Assembly: GCF_958295425.1 (NCBI RefSeq)
Contig: NC_081141.1
Coordinates: 28,504,855 to 28,568,854 of the forward strand
From: Solea solea
Taxonomy: Eukaryota > Chordata > Actinopteri > Pleuronectiformes > Soleidae
Length of the DNA stretch: 64,000 bases
Direction of reading: 5' to 3'
Shown here: one piece after another, positions 44,690 through 55,735 of the stretch
How positions within the stretch are numbered: the first letter of the stretch is position 1
Layout of the letters: every line of letters begins with the position of its first letter
The notes under the pieces: generated by a model
What the model was told of the DNA's origin: nothing
Database searches by the model: none
Seen by the model: the letters and a program-made list of their open reading frames with translations, nothing else
Program-made: the position numbers and the translations under genes

Positions 44690-45145
44690 ATTTAATTTTT
44701 ACAGTGGAAAAATGTCCAAATGACCAGAGAAGCATTATGTAAATAAAAGATAAGCTATGATGGAATAAATTAGGAAGCTGTGTTATTAAAATAAAAAACT
44801 AAAGAGTACAAATTCTTGTAGTTACAAAGACGTTCCGTGTGGACTGGGCTGAATTTTTTTAAATCTGTTAATCACATTTTCAAAATCAAACCAAAAAGGA
44901 CATTTTTTCTTTACTCAGAAAATGCATAAATGGAATAGAATTGCAAGTGTTCATCATTATGCAATTGAGAATTTGTTTTTTAAAAAGCTTTATTGAAGTT
45001 TACAATGAAAGAAATGTTCAAATAACAGTGGGACAACACTTAGAGACAGACATAAGATGTTATGATGGAATAAACTGTGAATTTGTGGAATGTGCAGACA
45101 TTTGGCTGAATTTCTCAAAACCAAACCAAAAAGGATATTTTCGCT
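44690..45145. repeat. Diverged direct duplication
   Basis: CAAACCAAAAAGGA at about 44888 recurs at about 45121, and TATGATGGAATAAA at about 44756 recurs at about 45060. Spacing differs (233 and 304 bp), so the two halves have since gained or lost DNA. Confidence 0.6.
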
Positions 45146-46042
45146 TGTGTAACCAGATCTTCTGTAAATGTTCTGTTGTGTCAGTTTGTTCATCACACCA
45201 CAGCCACGTTTGACAAAGTTCCCCGCTGGCAAAACGTGTGCATGCGCCAGAGCAAAGGCTTGTGGGTATTTATGCTGCACTAAGAATACACACACACACG
45301 GCGTGTTGAGCATCCTTGTACCAAAGTCTCCGAGGGGACGACTGACTCAGTCCACGCGGTAGAATTTGAAGCATCCTGCACGTCCGTCCTGAAACAGTGC
45401 GATGATGATGATGATGATGATGACGATGACGATGACGAAACATCCTTGAAATTCAGCCGCTGGAGAATCCATCCATCCTGCACGCTGAGACACATCCACA
45501 GTATCCGTCTCCTTTGCCCTGACATCCTCTCACAACAGCTGGGAGTGAAAAACACCCTCTCACACCCTCTCACACACACTCGCACACACTCAGACACAGA
45601 GTGGCAGAGTTGGGGAGTGAGTTGGTGGAGCTGTGAAACTCCTGCAGGCCCTGACAGTAATCAGCAGGAGAAGTGAGTGCTGAGGAAGTGTCAACAGAAA
45701 CAAACCCTCTGCTCGGTTTGGACCAGATTGAACTGATAGCTCATTGCCAGTGACATAATTTAGATGAATGGTGGGTGCAATCCATCAGAAGAGTGTGAGT
45801 GTTAGGGAGGAGGAGGAGGAGGAGGAGGAGGAGGAGGAGGTGCTCCCCTCTCTGTGCCTGGCTGCCAGTCGGGATCCCATTACCTTACACCTGTTAACAT
45901 CACCAATCCCCTTGTATAAACAGTAAAGTGATCCCTTTATCGACGGCAGAGACGGAAAGAGACGAGGGGGGAAAAGAATGTGGAGAATGTGCAAAGACGA
46001 AGCCGCTGAAATAAAAAGAAATGTTTTCTTGTTTGGTTTCAG

Positions 46043-46146
46043 CGAGACCGGCTCGTCTGGACGTGATGGATGAACCTGGAAGGTCTGCAGACAGAGACGA
46101 GGCATGGAGGGACAAACTCAGAGACACCAGCTCCACTCAGGACTAA
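46043..46146 (+). CDS. Candidate terminal coding exon, unrecognised
   Basis: A strong acceptor, TGTTTTCTTGTTTGGTTTCAG, shown here as CTTGTTTGGTTTCAG (46028-46042), precedes a frame that skips two bases and then reads RPARLDVMDEPGRSADRDEA, WRDKLRDTSSTQD and a TAA at 46144-46146. The two other frames stop within 10 codons. The charged, polar C-terminus is plausible for a protein tail, but no family is recognised, no upstream exon is linked, and the nearest downstream AATAAA is about 430 bp away. Confidence 0.25.
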
Positions 46147-47062
46147 AGCAAGAGGGACATCTAGTGGCGGAGAGTGTGACTGCACCCAGTTCTGAAGTAA
46201 AAATCCTCACAAATGCCTTCAAACATCAAGACGATTAGTTTAAAAATCCTTCATGAAATCTGCATTTTTAGAGAAGAGTTTCAACCACTAGACGTTAAAG
46301 ACATGGTGGACAGAGTAGGATGAATATTTAAGATTATTAAAACCTCATTATGAAGAACAGAATTGGGGGCAATACAGTTAAGACCGTTCCAATACAAATA
46401 TTGCAACTGATGCACTGTACGTAGAGTTAATACGCTTTTTTGTCAGTACACGTTAAAACTACACCAAAACACACAACTACATGCTAAAATTACACAACAC
46501 ATTCAAATGTAAATGCATGAAAAATTTAAAATAGGATAAAACGTGCTAAAAGTGCGCTAAACACAACTTACAAGTCAAATAAACCTAATATTCCTAAAAC
46601 AATTGTTTTCTGTTAGCCAGCACTGAACCTTTGTTGTAAACAGTTTTATCTCTGATATTAATTCACTAAAATCACTTGAAATACATACTATTGTATTACT
46701 GATGAGATCGGAGCAGGTCCCAGTGGATAAATGAAAATGAAATGATGGGTGTAGACGTCCGTAATTCAGATTCAACGTGAGTGAAATAACATTAAAGTCG
46801 TCAGAATTGTTGTGCGTGACTTAAATAAGATAAAGAAAGTGTCCCTTCTACTTATTTATCACCATTTCTGACGTAACTACAGATATCTGCGTTACATTTG
46901 GACCAATGAAACTTAAAAATACACATATGTCCCATTTGAAATATTTCTATATAATGAAAGTTTATACACAGACACACGCAGTAGCTTAGTTTAGTGTAGA
47001 GTGCCGTTCTACTCCCATTAGCATAGATTGCTGTGAAACGTTATGGCACTTTTTTATGTATA

Positions 47063-47109
<47 letters not shown>

Positions 47110-47434
47110 ATATATATATATAATCATCAGATTGCCTATAGGTTGTGCTGATGAAATGATATAAGACACTCTATATTGCACATTCTTATAGTCTCTGTAT
47201 CTATGTTTTAAAAGCAGCTTAAACGCTCTGTATTCTGAAGGTTAAACTGCATGAAGTAAATTAAATACCTTGTATTTTTACCTTCACTTCTCACTCATTA
47301 GTCCACACATTAACTTATCAATGAGTTTGTATAAATTGCAGTGTGTGTGTGTGTGTGTGTGAACAAACACCATTCCCCCCCTCTCTCTCTCTCTCCCTCT
47401 CTCTCTTTTCCCTCTCACATTGTGTCTCTAACGA
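46147..47434. other. AT-rich gene-free stretch
   Basis: Contains a CTCF-like core at 46155-46168 and a TA/TG array at about 47060-47123. A GT run is at 47341-47361. Nothing else recognised. Confidence 0.45.
47060..47123. repeat. (TA)n array
   Basis: TATG units passing into about 50 bp of nearly pure TA. Confidence 0.95.
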
Positions 47435-47850
47435 CTCACGTCCGTCCAGCAATTATTATGAAATTAAAGCTATTTTCCGTGTCCTATGTTTGCCCTGGTA
47501 ATAACCACGCAGAGATAGACTTCATTCATTTAGCGTTTTAGTTTGGGTCACTTCCTGTCGCATTAGCAGGAGGAGTGAAATCAGAGTGTCACTCCGATAT
47601 TCTGCTTAATGGTTTGGTGATGGCCTGGCCTTCTCTCTCTCCGTCTCTCTCTCTCTGTCTGTCTCTCTCTGTCTCTCTCTCTCTCTGTCTCTCTGTGTCT
47701 CCTTTTCCTTTCCCTCCTATCTTGCCGCCAATTATACTGTTTAATCTATATGTAGATAATGGTGTCCAGGACCTCCCTGTTGAAATGTCAGGTGTGAAGA
47801 GGTTATTAGCTAACTTTTAATTACTGTCCATCATTTACCGTCCAGCAGGA
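47435..47850. promoter_or_regulatory. Enhancer-like block split by a CT array
   Basis: GTCCAGCAATTATTATG and AAATTAAAGCTATTTTCC (about 47445-47475) and, after a CT array at 47630-47700, CGCCAATTATACTGTTTAATC and CTAACTTTTAATTACTGTCC. As at 6.1 and 12.2 kb, a microsatellite sits inside an AT-rich, homeodomain-site-rich block. Function inferred. Confidence 0.35.
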
Positions 47851-48094
47851 CAGATTCTCTCTCTGTGACTGTCCGCTTATCTAAGTCTGAGAATGTCGAC
47901 TGCTCGCGGCGGGAAAAGAAAAGTCATTTAGGAAACACCGCGGTCTGAGACTTAATATCACTATTTTCACGCTATTAACGCGACTCAGAGTTTGGACGAA
48001 TGACACGGAAGAGAGAGGACGGACGGTCAAACGGTTTAATCCAATCCAACTTTATTTATGACGCACATTTAAAACAACATTTGCTCGTCAACAA

Positions 48095-48908
48095 ATTCAC
48101 TCTCTCTTCACTCTCTCTCCACTCTCTCTTCACTCTCTCTTCACTCTCTCTCCACTCTCTCTTCACTCTCTTCACTCTCTCTCCACTCTCTCTCCACTCT
48201 CTCTCCACTCTCTCTCCACTCTCTCTCCACTCTCTCTCCACTCTCTCTTCACTCTCTCTCCACTCTCTCTTCACTCTCTCTCCACTCTCTCTTCACTCTT
48301 CACTCTCTCTCCTCTCTCCACTCTCTCTCCACTCTCTCTTCACTCTCTCTTCACTCTCTCTCCACTCTCTCTTCACTCTCTCTCCACTCTCTCTCCACTC
48401 CACTCTCTCTCCACTCTCTCTCCACTCTCTCTTCACTCTCTCTCCACTCTCTCTTCACTCTCTCTCCACTCTCTCTTCACTCTCTCTTCACTCTCTCTTC
48501 ACTCTCTCTCCACTCTCTCTTCACTCTCTCTTCACTCTCTCTTCACTCTCTCTCCTCTCTCCACTCTCTCTCCACTCTCTCTTCACTCTCTCTTCACTCT
48601 CTCTCCACTCTCTCTTCACTCTCTCTCCACTCTCTCTCCACTCTCTCTCCACTCTCTCTCCACTCTCTCTTCACTCTCTCTCCACTCTCTCTTCACTCTC
48701 TCTCCACTCTCTCTCCACTCTCTTCACTCTCTCTCCACTCTCTCTCCACTCTCTCTCCACTCTCTCTTCACTCTCTCTCCACTCTCTCTCCACTCTCTTC
48801 ACTCTCTCTCCACTCTCTCTCCACTCTCTCTCCACTCTCTCTCCACTCTCTCTTCACTCTCTCTCCACTCTCTCTCCACTCTCTCTCCACTCTCTCTCCA
48901 CTCTCTCA
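48095..48908. repeat. 12-bp CACTCTCTCTCC/CACTCTCTCTTC satellite array
   Basis: About 68 units, mostly 12 bp with occasional shorter units, across about 810 bp. I see no G on the plus strand in the whole array. Because 12 is a multiple of 3 it stays open and reads LSPLSLHSLSTL for most of 335 codons. That frame is not a gene. Confidence 0.97.
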
Positions 48909-49177
48909 GCCTTAACTGAAAGAAACTCTTCTGAACAGAACAACGGCGCTGATTTGTTTGTCAAATTTAAGATTACAGTTTTAACGGAGGACAATTTAAA
49001 AGTTTAAAGTGGAGGACACGCGTGGACGGTGGGGGGAAGCCTCCAAGTCTGTCAACGGTCGGTGCCGTCGTCAGATTTTCCAAAATACTTGAACCACATT
49101 GTATATTCTGTGGTTCCAAGTGGTGCTTAGATCTTTTGTGGAGAACCTGCGCTTCAGTGGAAACAAAGATTTTCCTG

Positions 49178-49211
<34 letters not shown>
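49178..49211. repeat. (CA)17 microsatellite
   Basis: CA dinucleotides. Confidence 0.95.
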
Positions 49212-49214
<3 letters not shown>

Positions 49215-49599
49215 ACGAGCATTACTCGCCTCTTCTCGAAATGTTTTAAGAGTCTGCAAACCATTTCTCCTGAACTCCCCCTGCCCTCATGTTAAAGCCC
49301 CTATTGTACATTTAAAGACCCTCGACCCCTGACCCAGATCCTGCTGCTGCTCTCCTCTTTCATTCCTGCGCTCCAGTTCTTGCAATGGGGCCCAAAATAA
49401 TAGGGAGTGCAGGCGAGGAGGCCTCCAGCTCTGAGACACGTCTGTGTTTGCTAACCTTAGGATACGTGAAGAAACATGAAACCTGTTCCTTTTTTTCTTT
49501 AATGCTAATGAAACACACATTGTTTCGGCCCTAAAAAAACACTGTGTTCATATGGAATTATTATATATACTCGAGCTCAAATCACATCTTTGGATTCTG

Positions 49600-49852
49600 G
49601 TGTCAGAGAGCTCAACAGCTGTCTTAGATTGTTCAACAGCAAGAAGACCCGGATTTGCAACCCGGTCAGAACAAGGACCTTTTTTGCGTGGAGTTTGCAT
49701 GTTCTCCCCGTGTGTGCACGGGTTTTCTCCGGGTTAGTCCCACAGTCCAAAAACATGCAGATTTGGTCAATTGGACACTCTAAATTGACCGCAGGCGTGA
49801 GAGTGTCTCTCTATGTGTCCCTGTAATGGACTGGCGATCTGTCCAGGGCGTT
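49600..49852 (+). mobile_element. SINE/LINE tail of a common fish type
   Basis: Starts with a decayed head (CAACAGCAAGAAGACCCGG) and continues through GTGGAGTTTGCATGTTCTCC, CGGGTTTTCTCCGGGTTAG, CCCACAGTCCAAAAACATG, CACTCTAAATTGACCGCAGG and TGGACTGGCGATCTGTCCAG. This order is the well-known tail shared by fish SINEs and their partner LINE, recalled from memory. The copy is truncated. Confidence 0.8.
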
Positions 49853-50109
49853 CTGCGGTATTTCAGTTCCGTCTCATGCAGGAAACACTGAACAATTCTG
49901 TGAACAAATCTTTTTCTTCATCAACTGATTCTAATGATTCAGTTACAACCAAAACAACTGCTTTACAAGTCACGAGTTTGTGAGTTTGTGTCGTGTATTT
50001 TTAAACCACGTCACGACAGTTTCACGCAGCCGTTTCTTTGATGACTCCGCCCATGTTGAGGAGGGGCTATGAAGTCATGGGAAAACGACGTACGACGAAC
50101 ACGTCTGGT

Positions 50110-50245
50110 TCAAGCAGCTCACAGCTGAAACGTCCGCCGGGCGGTTCAAGGGTCACCAGGTTGAGGCTCGGATGACTGTCCGTGGCGACTTCTTCTCCTG
50201 TATGTGAAGGCCACCGTAGTTCTCTGGTGCATTTGGGTGAAGGAG
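50110..50245 (-). mobile_element. Single arm of family D element
   Basis: AAACGTCCGCCGGGCGGTTC, GGTTGAGGCTCGGATGACTG and CGTGGCGACTTCTTCTCCTG match the right arm of the 41 kb copy. No opposite arm is nearby. Confidence 0.55.
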
Positions 50246-50284
50246 AGTTGTATCTGCAGTCTCAGCATGAGATGTCACTAGTTT

Positions 50285-50800
50285 AACATTTAAGCATTTA
50301 GCATCCAGCAGACGCTTTTATCCAAAGGGACTTACAAAAGAGAAGTAGTTTTGGAAAGAACTCCACTAGATAGGTGGACAGTGTAGACTGTGGACTGATA
50401 GAGGGTGAGCGTGCCGAGGTGGATCCAAGTGAAGAAGGAGATGGTGCAGGGTAGGAGGTAGGGTAAGTGCTAGCACAGAAGATGCTCTTGGAAGAGCTGG
50501 GTCTACAAGACCTTATTGAAGATAGACAGAAGATAGACACTCCCTGTTCTGGAAGCTCTATCTTGGTATCTTGGTAGGTCATTCCACCAGTGTGGAACGA
50601 CACATGGAGAGAGTCTGGATTGTCTTGTGCGGTGTGTTGGCACGGCCAGGCGACAATCCTTTCATGAACACAGCAGTCGAGGGGTAACGGAAGCCTTGAG
50701 GAGAGCATTTAAGTCGCTGGGAGCAGACCCATGAAGCACTTTGTAGGCTAGCATCAGTCATTTAAATTTGCGGCTAAGGCGAGGCAGTGCTTATACACTG
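50285..50800. mobile_element. Dispersed teleost repeat with GCAGACGCTTTTATCC start
   Basis: Begins with CATTTAGCATCCAGCAGACG and CTTTTATCCAAAGGGACTTAC, a phrase that, from memory, is very frequent in fish genomes. It also carries GGTAGGTCATTCCACCAGTG and GAAGCACTTTGTAGGC. The minus strand is open for 136 codons but without a recognised domain. Its class is not assigned. Confidence 0.6.
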
Positions 50801-50852
50801 AGTCTTTAAGATCGTAAGATTCTGACTCCACAACTTGTTCTCCAACTACAAG

Positions 50853-50854
50853 TA

Positions 50855-50891
<37 letters not shown>

Positions 50892-50897
50892 ACACAC
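50853..50897. repeat. (CA)n microsatellite
   Basis: CA run with one GA interruption. Confidence 0.95.
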
Positions 50898-51189
50898 GTA
50901 CCTGCAGGGAAAGCAATCTCCACTCAGCCCTTGAACTGCCTTTGAACTGATTTACTAGTTGAAAGTTCCGCAGGGCCGAGCGCCGCTGATAACACCGAGA
51001 TAAATACTTCCACAGCTCACTTTTTCTTCCTCCTCCTCCTCCTCTTCTTCCTCCGCCATCGCCATCTTTTACAGCTTACGGACAAATTCCAGTGGAGGCA
51101 GCTGAGCTGTTATTCCAGCAGACTTCGTCCCTGTGATGGAGGCTCTGGTTTCACATAAACACACACATGTGCGCTCACAGACTCCACAA

Positions 51190-51320
51190 ATATCTCCGTC
51201 CCCTGCAAATTAAACCGTCATTAAGCCGATTAATGCTGTTGTGTTTTTTTCAGGCCAACACACTTACACTCACTGGCCTTTGAAGTGGACTTTGTGTCTT
51301 GATATTTAAGACTTTAAGTG
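51190..51320. promoter_or_regulatory. Enhancer-like block
   Basis: CAAATTAAACCGTCATTAAG and CCGATTAATGCTGTTGTG in repeat-free sequence. Weak inference. Confidence 0.2.
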
Positions 51321-51531
51321 GAGCCTCAGCGTCGTGTGTGTGAAGACTGTGCTCGCTGAGCTCTGTGGTGAATTACAGCTGACCCATGAAGACCCACGAA
51401 GACCCACGAAGACCTCAGGACGCCCCTGCCTCACCGGACCACCGTCATCTGGATCACATCGCACTCAGACGAGAGGAGAAGCAGCCTCTGTGTGACACAC
51501 GGAAACACGCGGATCCGCTGGAATCAAGGTT

Positions 51532-51575
51532 CACACACACACACACACATACCGGCCACTTTATTAGGTACACAT
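51532..51575. repeat. (CA)9 abutting a CTTTATTAGG dispersed-repeat end
   Basis: A CA run is followed by TACCGGCCACTTTATTAGGT and ACACAT, the same junction seen at 20.27 kb. Confidence 0.8.
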
Positions 51576-51639
51576 CATCTTTATCTCACAGACTCATGAC
51601 ATACTGTCATAATTGGGGCAGCTCAGGATTTACCTGGAA

Positions 51640-51705
51640 AGGGAACTTGGCTAAGAATAATAGGAGGGTTGCAGGTTTGAATCCTGACAGGACAAAGAGG
51701 CCGGG
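51640..51705 (+). mobile_element. Possible SINE fragment
   Basis: GGGTTGCAGGTTTGAATCC contains a B-box-like GGTTTGAATCC, preceded by GGCTAAGAATAATAGGAG. The A box is not clear. Confidence 0.35.
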
Positions 51706-52354
51706 GTGACCTTCATTTTACCAGACGAAAACATTAAGAGCAGATTCTTATTTACAGTGTAAGAGCCAAAAAACTTTATGTACAAACATCAAACACTTTG
51801 AAACAGTGACACACATGGAAATGAAGTCTTAAGACACTTAAAAACTTAATGAATTACCTGCAGACGGCTTTTAAAAAGAGAGACAGAGATGAAAGCAGTA
51901 AAGTTGTAATGGAACAAAGTACAAATACTTTACTTTGTTCTTTATATGTACTTTTACTCCAATACATTTACTCTCAACTATCTTTGTTAGAACAAGAAGA
52001 GTTGGTATTATTATAAAACTGAAGTACATTTTATATTGGAAGACTTTTGATACTGAAGTACAGTAAATGTCATAAACTTAAGTAATATTATCATAAAAAG
52101 TTACTTCAACTAGAAAAAACAAGTCATTTTCTGGTCACATACTTTTACTCAAGTACTTTTTAGAAGACTGATTTAATGAATGTAAATAAAAGCAGAAGAG
52201 GAGGAGGAGCTGTGACTGAAAATATAAACACAAACTCTAACATGAGGATTTGCTGCCCCCTGCTGTTACACGGTGTCCATGGCAACCATAATTCCTCAGA
52301 TCCACTCTGATCACTGACCCTGGTTACACAAGATTATTAGAGCCACGAGTAAAA

Positions 52355-52500
52355 AAAAAAAGCCTAAACCCAAAAAGTCATAATTCTGACTCTTTTTTTC
52401 TGGGATTAAAATCAGAATTCTGATTTATTCTGGGATTATTTCTCAGAATTGACTTTAATCTGTGAATTCTGACTTTTTTTTATTTATTTATTTTTTTTAC
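52355..52500. repeat. AATTCTGA-type inverted repeat patch
   Basis: CAGAATTCTGATTT, TCTCAGAATTGACTTTAATC and GTGAATTCTGACTTTT alternate orientation. This is the same motif set as the 17.93 kb palindrome. It can fold into several hairpins. Confidence 0.7.
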
Positions 52501-52953
52501 CTCCGTGTACCACCAGAGGAAGCTTGCCTACCACTGGTCGTACACGTACCACAGTTTTAGCACCATATCTTTAGAGGCCACACATGAATGGCAGCCATTA
52601 GGAGGCACCTCCTCATGTTTTTACCACTTTAGTGTGTGTGGAAAAAAATGTGTTACTAGAAACTGTTCCCATGTTTGTCCACCAGATGGCAGCAGATGAC
52701 ATTAAGTATTATAGCCATTCATTCATTCATTCAGTCAGTCATCAGCAGCAAAAAAAATAGAGAAACATTGAAAACAAACCACAGCTTTTTAATTTTCAGA
52801 CTTTTATTTTTTTATTTATTATTTTTTATTTAAAGTTTTGAATGAAAGTTGTGAGCGAGTGAATCACAACAGAGAAATGAACATGAACACACCTGGAAAC
52901 ACTGACGACCACTTCTGTGACTCACTCACTGAAATCCAAGCTGTGGGAACATT

Positions 52954-52992
52954 CACTCATTCATTCATTCATTCATTCATTCATTCATTCAT
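52954..52992. repeat. (ATTC)n microsatellite
   Basis: About ten CATT units; a shorter run is at 52718-52732. Confidence 0.95.
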
Positions 52993-53059
52993 GTGACCGC
53001 CCATTCATCCACTGACTCCACCCTGCTCTGTGGGTCACTGAGGGCCAAAGCGGGAAGAA

Positions 53060-53193
53060 GATGGGTGTGTGTGTGTGTGTGAAGTGGTGACGGTGGGACG
53101 TGGACCCCCAGGCAGATGGTTTTAGGAGTGTGTGTGTGTGTGTGTGTGTCCGTCCCCCTCCTCCACACTTAAGTAATCAATTAAATGCATCCT

Positions 53194-53225
<32 letters not shown>

Positions 53226-53400
53226 CCCGCACACACACACACACACACACACACACCCACACACCCCCCTCCCAGCGTCCATGGAGTCAGCAGTTCTGTG
53301 AGCAGATGCAGGAAATGACTCAGTGTGAATGGTTTGCATAATGTGGTGAAAGAAGAAGAAGAAGAAGAAGAAGGGGGGGGGGGGGCGGGGTTATGGCCTC
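53060..53400. repeat. Cluster of GT, TCC, CA, AAG and G repeats
   Basis: In order: GT at 53065-53082, GT at 53130-53148, TCC at 53190-53226, CA at 53229-53255, AAG at 53349-53372 and a 14-base G run to about 53386. Five different simple repeats in 340 bp. Confidence 0.9.
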
Positions 53401-53430
53401 GATGTGAGAGAGGGAGAGCGACACTGACAC

Positions 53431-53455
53431 TCACCTGCCACTTTATTAGGTACAA
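53431..53455. repeat. CTTTATTAGG dispersed-repeat end
   Basis: CACCTGCCACTTTATTAGGT and ACAAG, third copy of this phrase in the window. A GA-rich phrase rather than CA precedes it. Confidence 0.6.
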
Positions 53456-53764
53456 GACCCTGAATACTGACGTCATCTCAACAGAATAGTTTTAACATGT
53501 TTTTCTTTTTCTATTTTTTTATTTGATATTTGTGCACATGTTATCCCTGTTCTATTGTTTATAGACATGATGGTTCTCAAACTGTGGTACGAGAGTGTTC
53601 TCTACTTCAAGGAAAATCAAAAAAGTAGAAAATATTCAGGGAACGTTCCCACAACCAAAACGTAACGTTCTGGGAAACAAACATTGTGAGCTGGTTCCTC
53701 CACATTTGTGATTTTATTGCCCTTTAAGGTGAAAGTGGAAAGAACATAACTGTAGTTTCTGTGA

Positions 53765-53935
53765 TTTTTCAGCTTCTTTGCTCCATAAAACAAATAAACC
53801 GAATCATTTTTAGTTTGTGGACAAAAACAAAGACTTTTTGACAAACACTGATCAACATTTTCTGAACCAAACAAATAATCGATTAATTAAGAAAATAATC
53901 GAAAATATTCTGTGTTTTTTCAGTTTCCTTCAGAT
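53765..53935 (-). mobile_element. hAT-like element, family A, minus copy
   Basis: On the minus strand: AATGTTGATCAGTGTTTGTC, GTCTTTGTTTTTGTCC and GCAAAGAAGCTGAAAAATC, the family order with some internal loss. Confidence 0.6.
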
Positions 53936-54724
53936 GTGAAAACTCAACTCAAAAAGCAGCTGAACATCTTTTTAATTAGAAAAGCATTTGATTATTACAA
54001 TAATAATAATTTTATTTATATGGCAATTCGTTGACAGACAAAGCAAATAAAATTATAAATAAAAAAATGATAGAAATATTAAACTTAAAAGGATTGAGTG
54101 ATAAAAACATAAATGACCTTGTCGCTCTTTTCATCTCCACTATAATCTTAATTTCTCTGTGATTTATTCTCATTTATTCTCCGATGTCGTATAAATCATG
54201 GATTATTAGTATTTTCGTAAAAGCCGCAGCGTCAGCACAAACCTGTTTCCTCCTCCATGTTCCCCGTGTACCTGTCAATCATTCACACTGACGGATTTTA
54301 ACGTTTACACGAGAAACGAAACCTTTGTTGTTGTTTTTAATGATTTCTTGAATCCACTTCCTGTTGGAGTCTGGCGGCTGCTGATTGAAACCTTCATGCA
54401 GACGTTCATTATCCTGCACCGCTCCCCTCCTCTCCTCCATACCATGAGAACGGCTGCGTCAGGCGCCGTTGCTATAGCAACACGCTCCCTTTTTTTTTTT
54501 CTCTCCTCTTCTCCCCCAACCCATGATTCCAGATCCATCCAGAGCTGCTGCTGCTGCAGGACAATGGTTATGGTCTGGATCACACACAGCAACACGAGCC
54601 TCTGCAGCAGCATGAAGAGCAAAACTCAATCACACGACGTCAGCGTCTTCTCAAAGCTCTTTTCTGCTCCATCATGTGTAGGTTCTTAGGTTTGATAAAC
54701 ATGTGTCCACCTAAAGGCCGTCGT

Positions 54725-55735
54725 ATACTTCCATGGACATGCGTGAACTGAACTTCTGCCCCACCAGTAGGTGGAGTATGGGCCCCGCTCACCAAGCAGA
54801 AAAAACATTTTCGACAACAGAAGATGAAGTCGCCGAGGACAGTCGTCCGAGCCTCGACCTGGCGACCCATGAACCGGCTGACACCCCGACGGACCTTTCA
54901 GTTTGTCAGACGTGTCGGGGGGGACTGCAGCATCGTCTTACTCCCTGCGTCCAGACTTGTACCGCCACTCGATGGTGAAGTAGGATACTACAGGACCCTG
55001 ACGCGAGAGTATACCTGGGTCCGTCCGCACGAGTATGCCGAGGTCTGTCCGCAGTACATCCTGCCTGACACGTCCAGCGCCCTAGCATGTCAGAGTATAC
55101 CGGGGCCCTAGTGCGCGAGAGTATACCGGGGTCTGTCTCGCCTGACACATCCAGGGTCCTAGCACGAAAGTATACTAGGGCCCTAGCGCGAGAGTATACC
55201 GGAGTCCTAGTGCGCGAGAGTATACCGGGGTCCGTTTGCGGTATGTCTCGCCTGACACGTCTAGCGCCCTAGCATGTGAGAGTATACCGGGGCCCTAGTG
55301 CGCGAGAGTATACCGGGGTCCGTTCGCGGTATGTCTCGCCTGACACGTCTAGCGCCCTAGCATGTGAGAGTATACCGGGGCCCTAATGCGCGAGAGTATA
55401 CCGGGGTCCGTTCGTGGTATGTCTCGCCTGACACGTCCAGGGCCCTAGCATGTGAGAGTATACCGAGGCCCTAGCGCACGAGAGTATACCGGCTCCGTAT
55501 GTTGTTGTGAAACCGTACAAGACGACGGTTTCTTCTCTGCAGACGTTTCCACAACAGAACAATGCTTTGGTTGATGGTGAAAATGTGAAAATCAGGTGAT
55601 CGTTACTTCTGTTTAAAATACGGCGACTTGCGACCAGCGCTGCCAGCGCGTCACAAAATGATCCCGCGAGGCGGAGCGACAGATCGCGTTCGCAGCATGA
55701 GTCCGACTAAAATCAGACTTTTAACATGACTTAAA
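54725..55735 (+). mobile_element. Family D element with expanded core
   Basis: The left part (CCACCAGTAGGTGGAGTA, AGCAGAAAAAACATTTTCG, CTTGTACCGCCACTCGATGG) matches the left half of the 41 kb copy. The right end, AGTCCGACTAAAATCAGAC and TTTTAACATGAC, matches the family D end at 62.76 kb. The centre is an 88-bp minisatellite. No transposase. Confidence 0.7.
55085..55495. repeat. 88-bp minisatellite
   Basis: TGCGCGAGAGTATACCGGGG starts at 55211, 55299 and 55387, an exact 88-bp spacing, with degraded half-units on both sides. Each unit contains two AGAGTATACCG phrases and TCTCGCCTGACACGTC. Confidence 0.93.

Larger units (their letters stand above)
43480..46020. other. Gene-free stretch with family A fragments
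   Basis: Minus-strand family A pieces at about 44360-44640 (CTTCTTAAATGTGAATATTTTC). TA array at 44126-44162, GAT repeat at 45401-45437 and GGA repeat at 45809-45840. A 70-codon frame from 43707 ending in a hydrophobic segment is discussed as a finding. Confidence 0.45.

Noticed and set aside
48000..49007. 335-codon plus-strand open frame
   Set aside because: Almost entirely translation of a 12-bp CT-rich satellite; the non-repeat ends show no recognisable protein.
50298..50708. 136-codon minus-strand frame as a gene
   Set aside because: It lies wholly inside a dispersed fish repeat beginning GCAGACGCTTTTATCC and shows no domain.
51386..51530. Possible exon with HLDHIALRREEKQPLCDTRK
   Set aside because: It begins in a short GAAGACCCAC repeat, lacks a convincing acceptor and its donor is weak.
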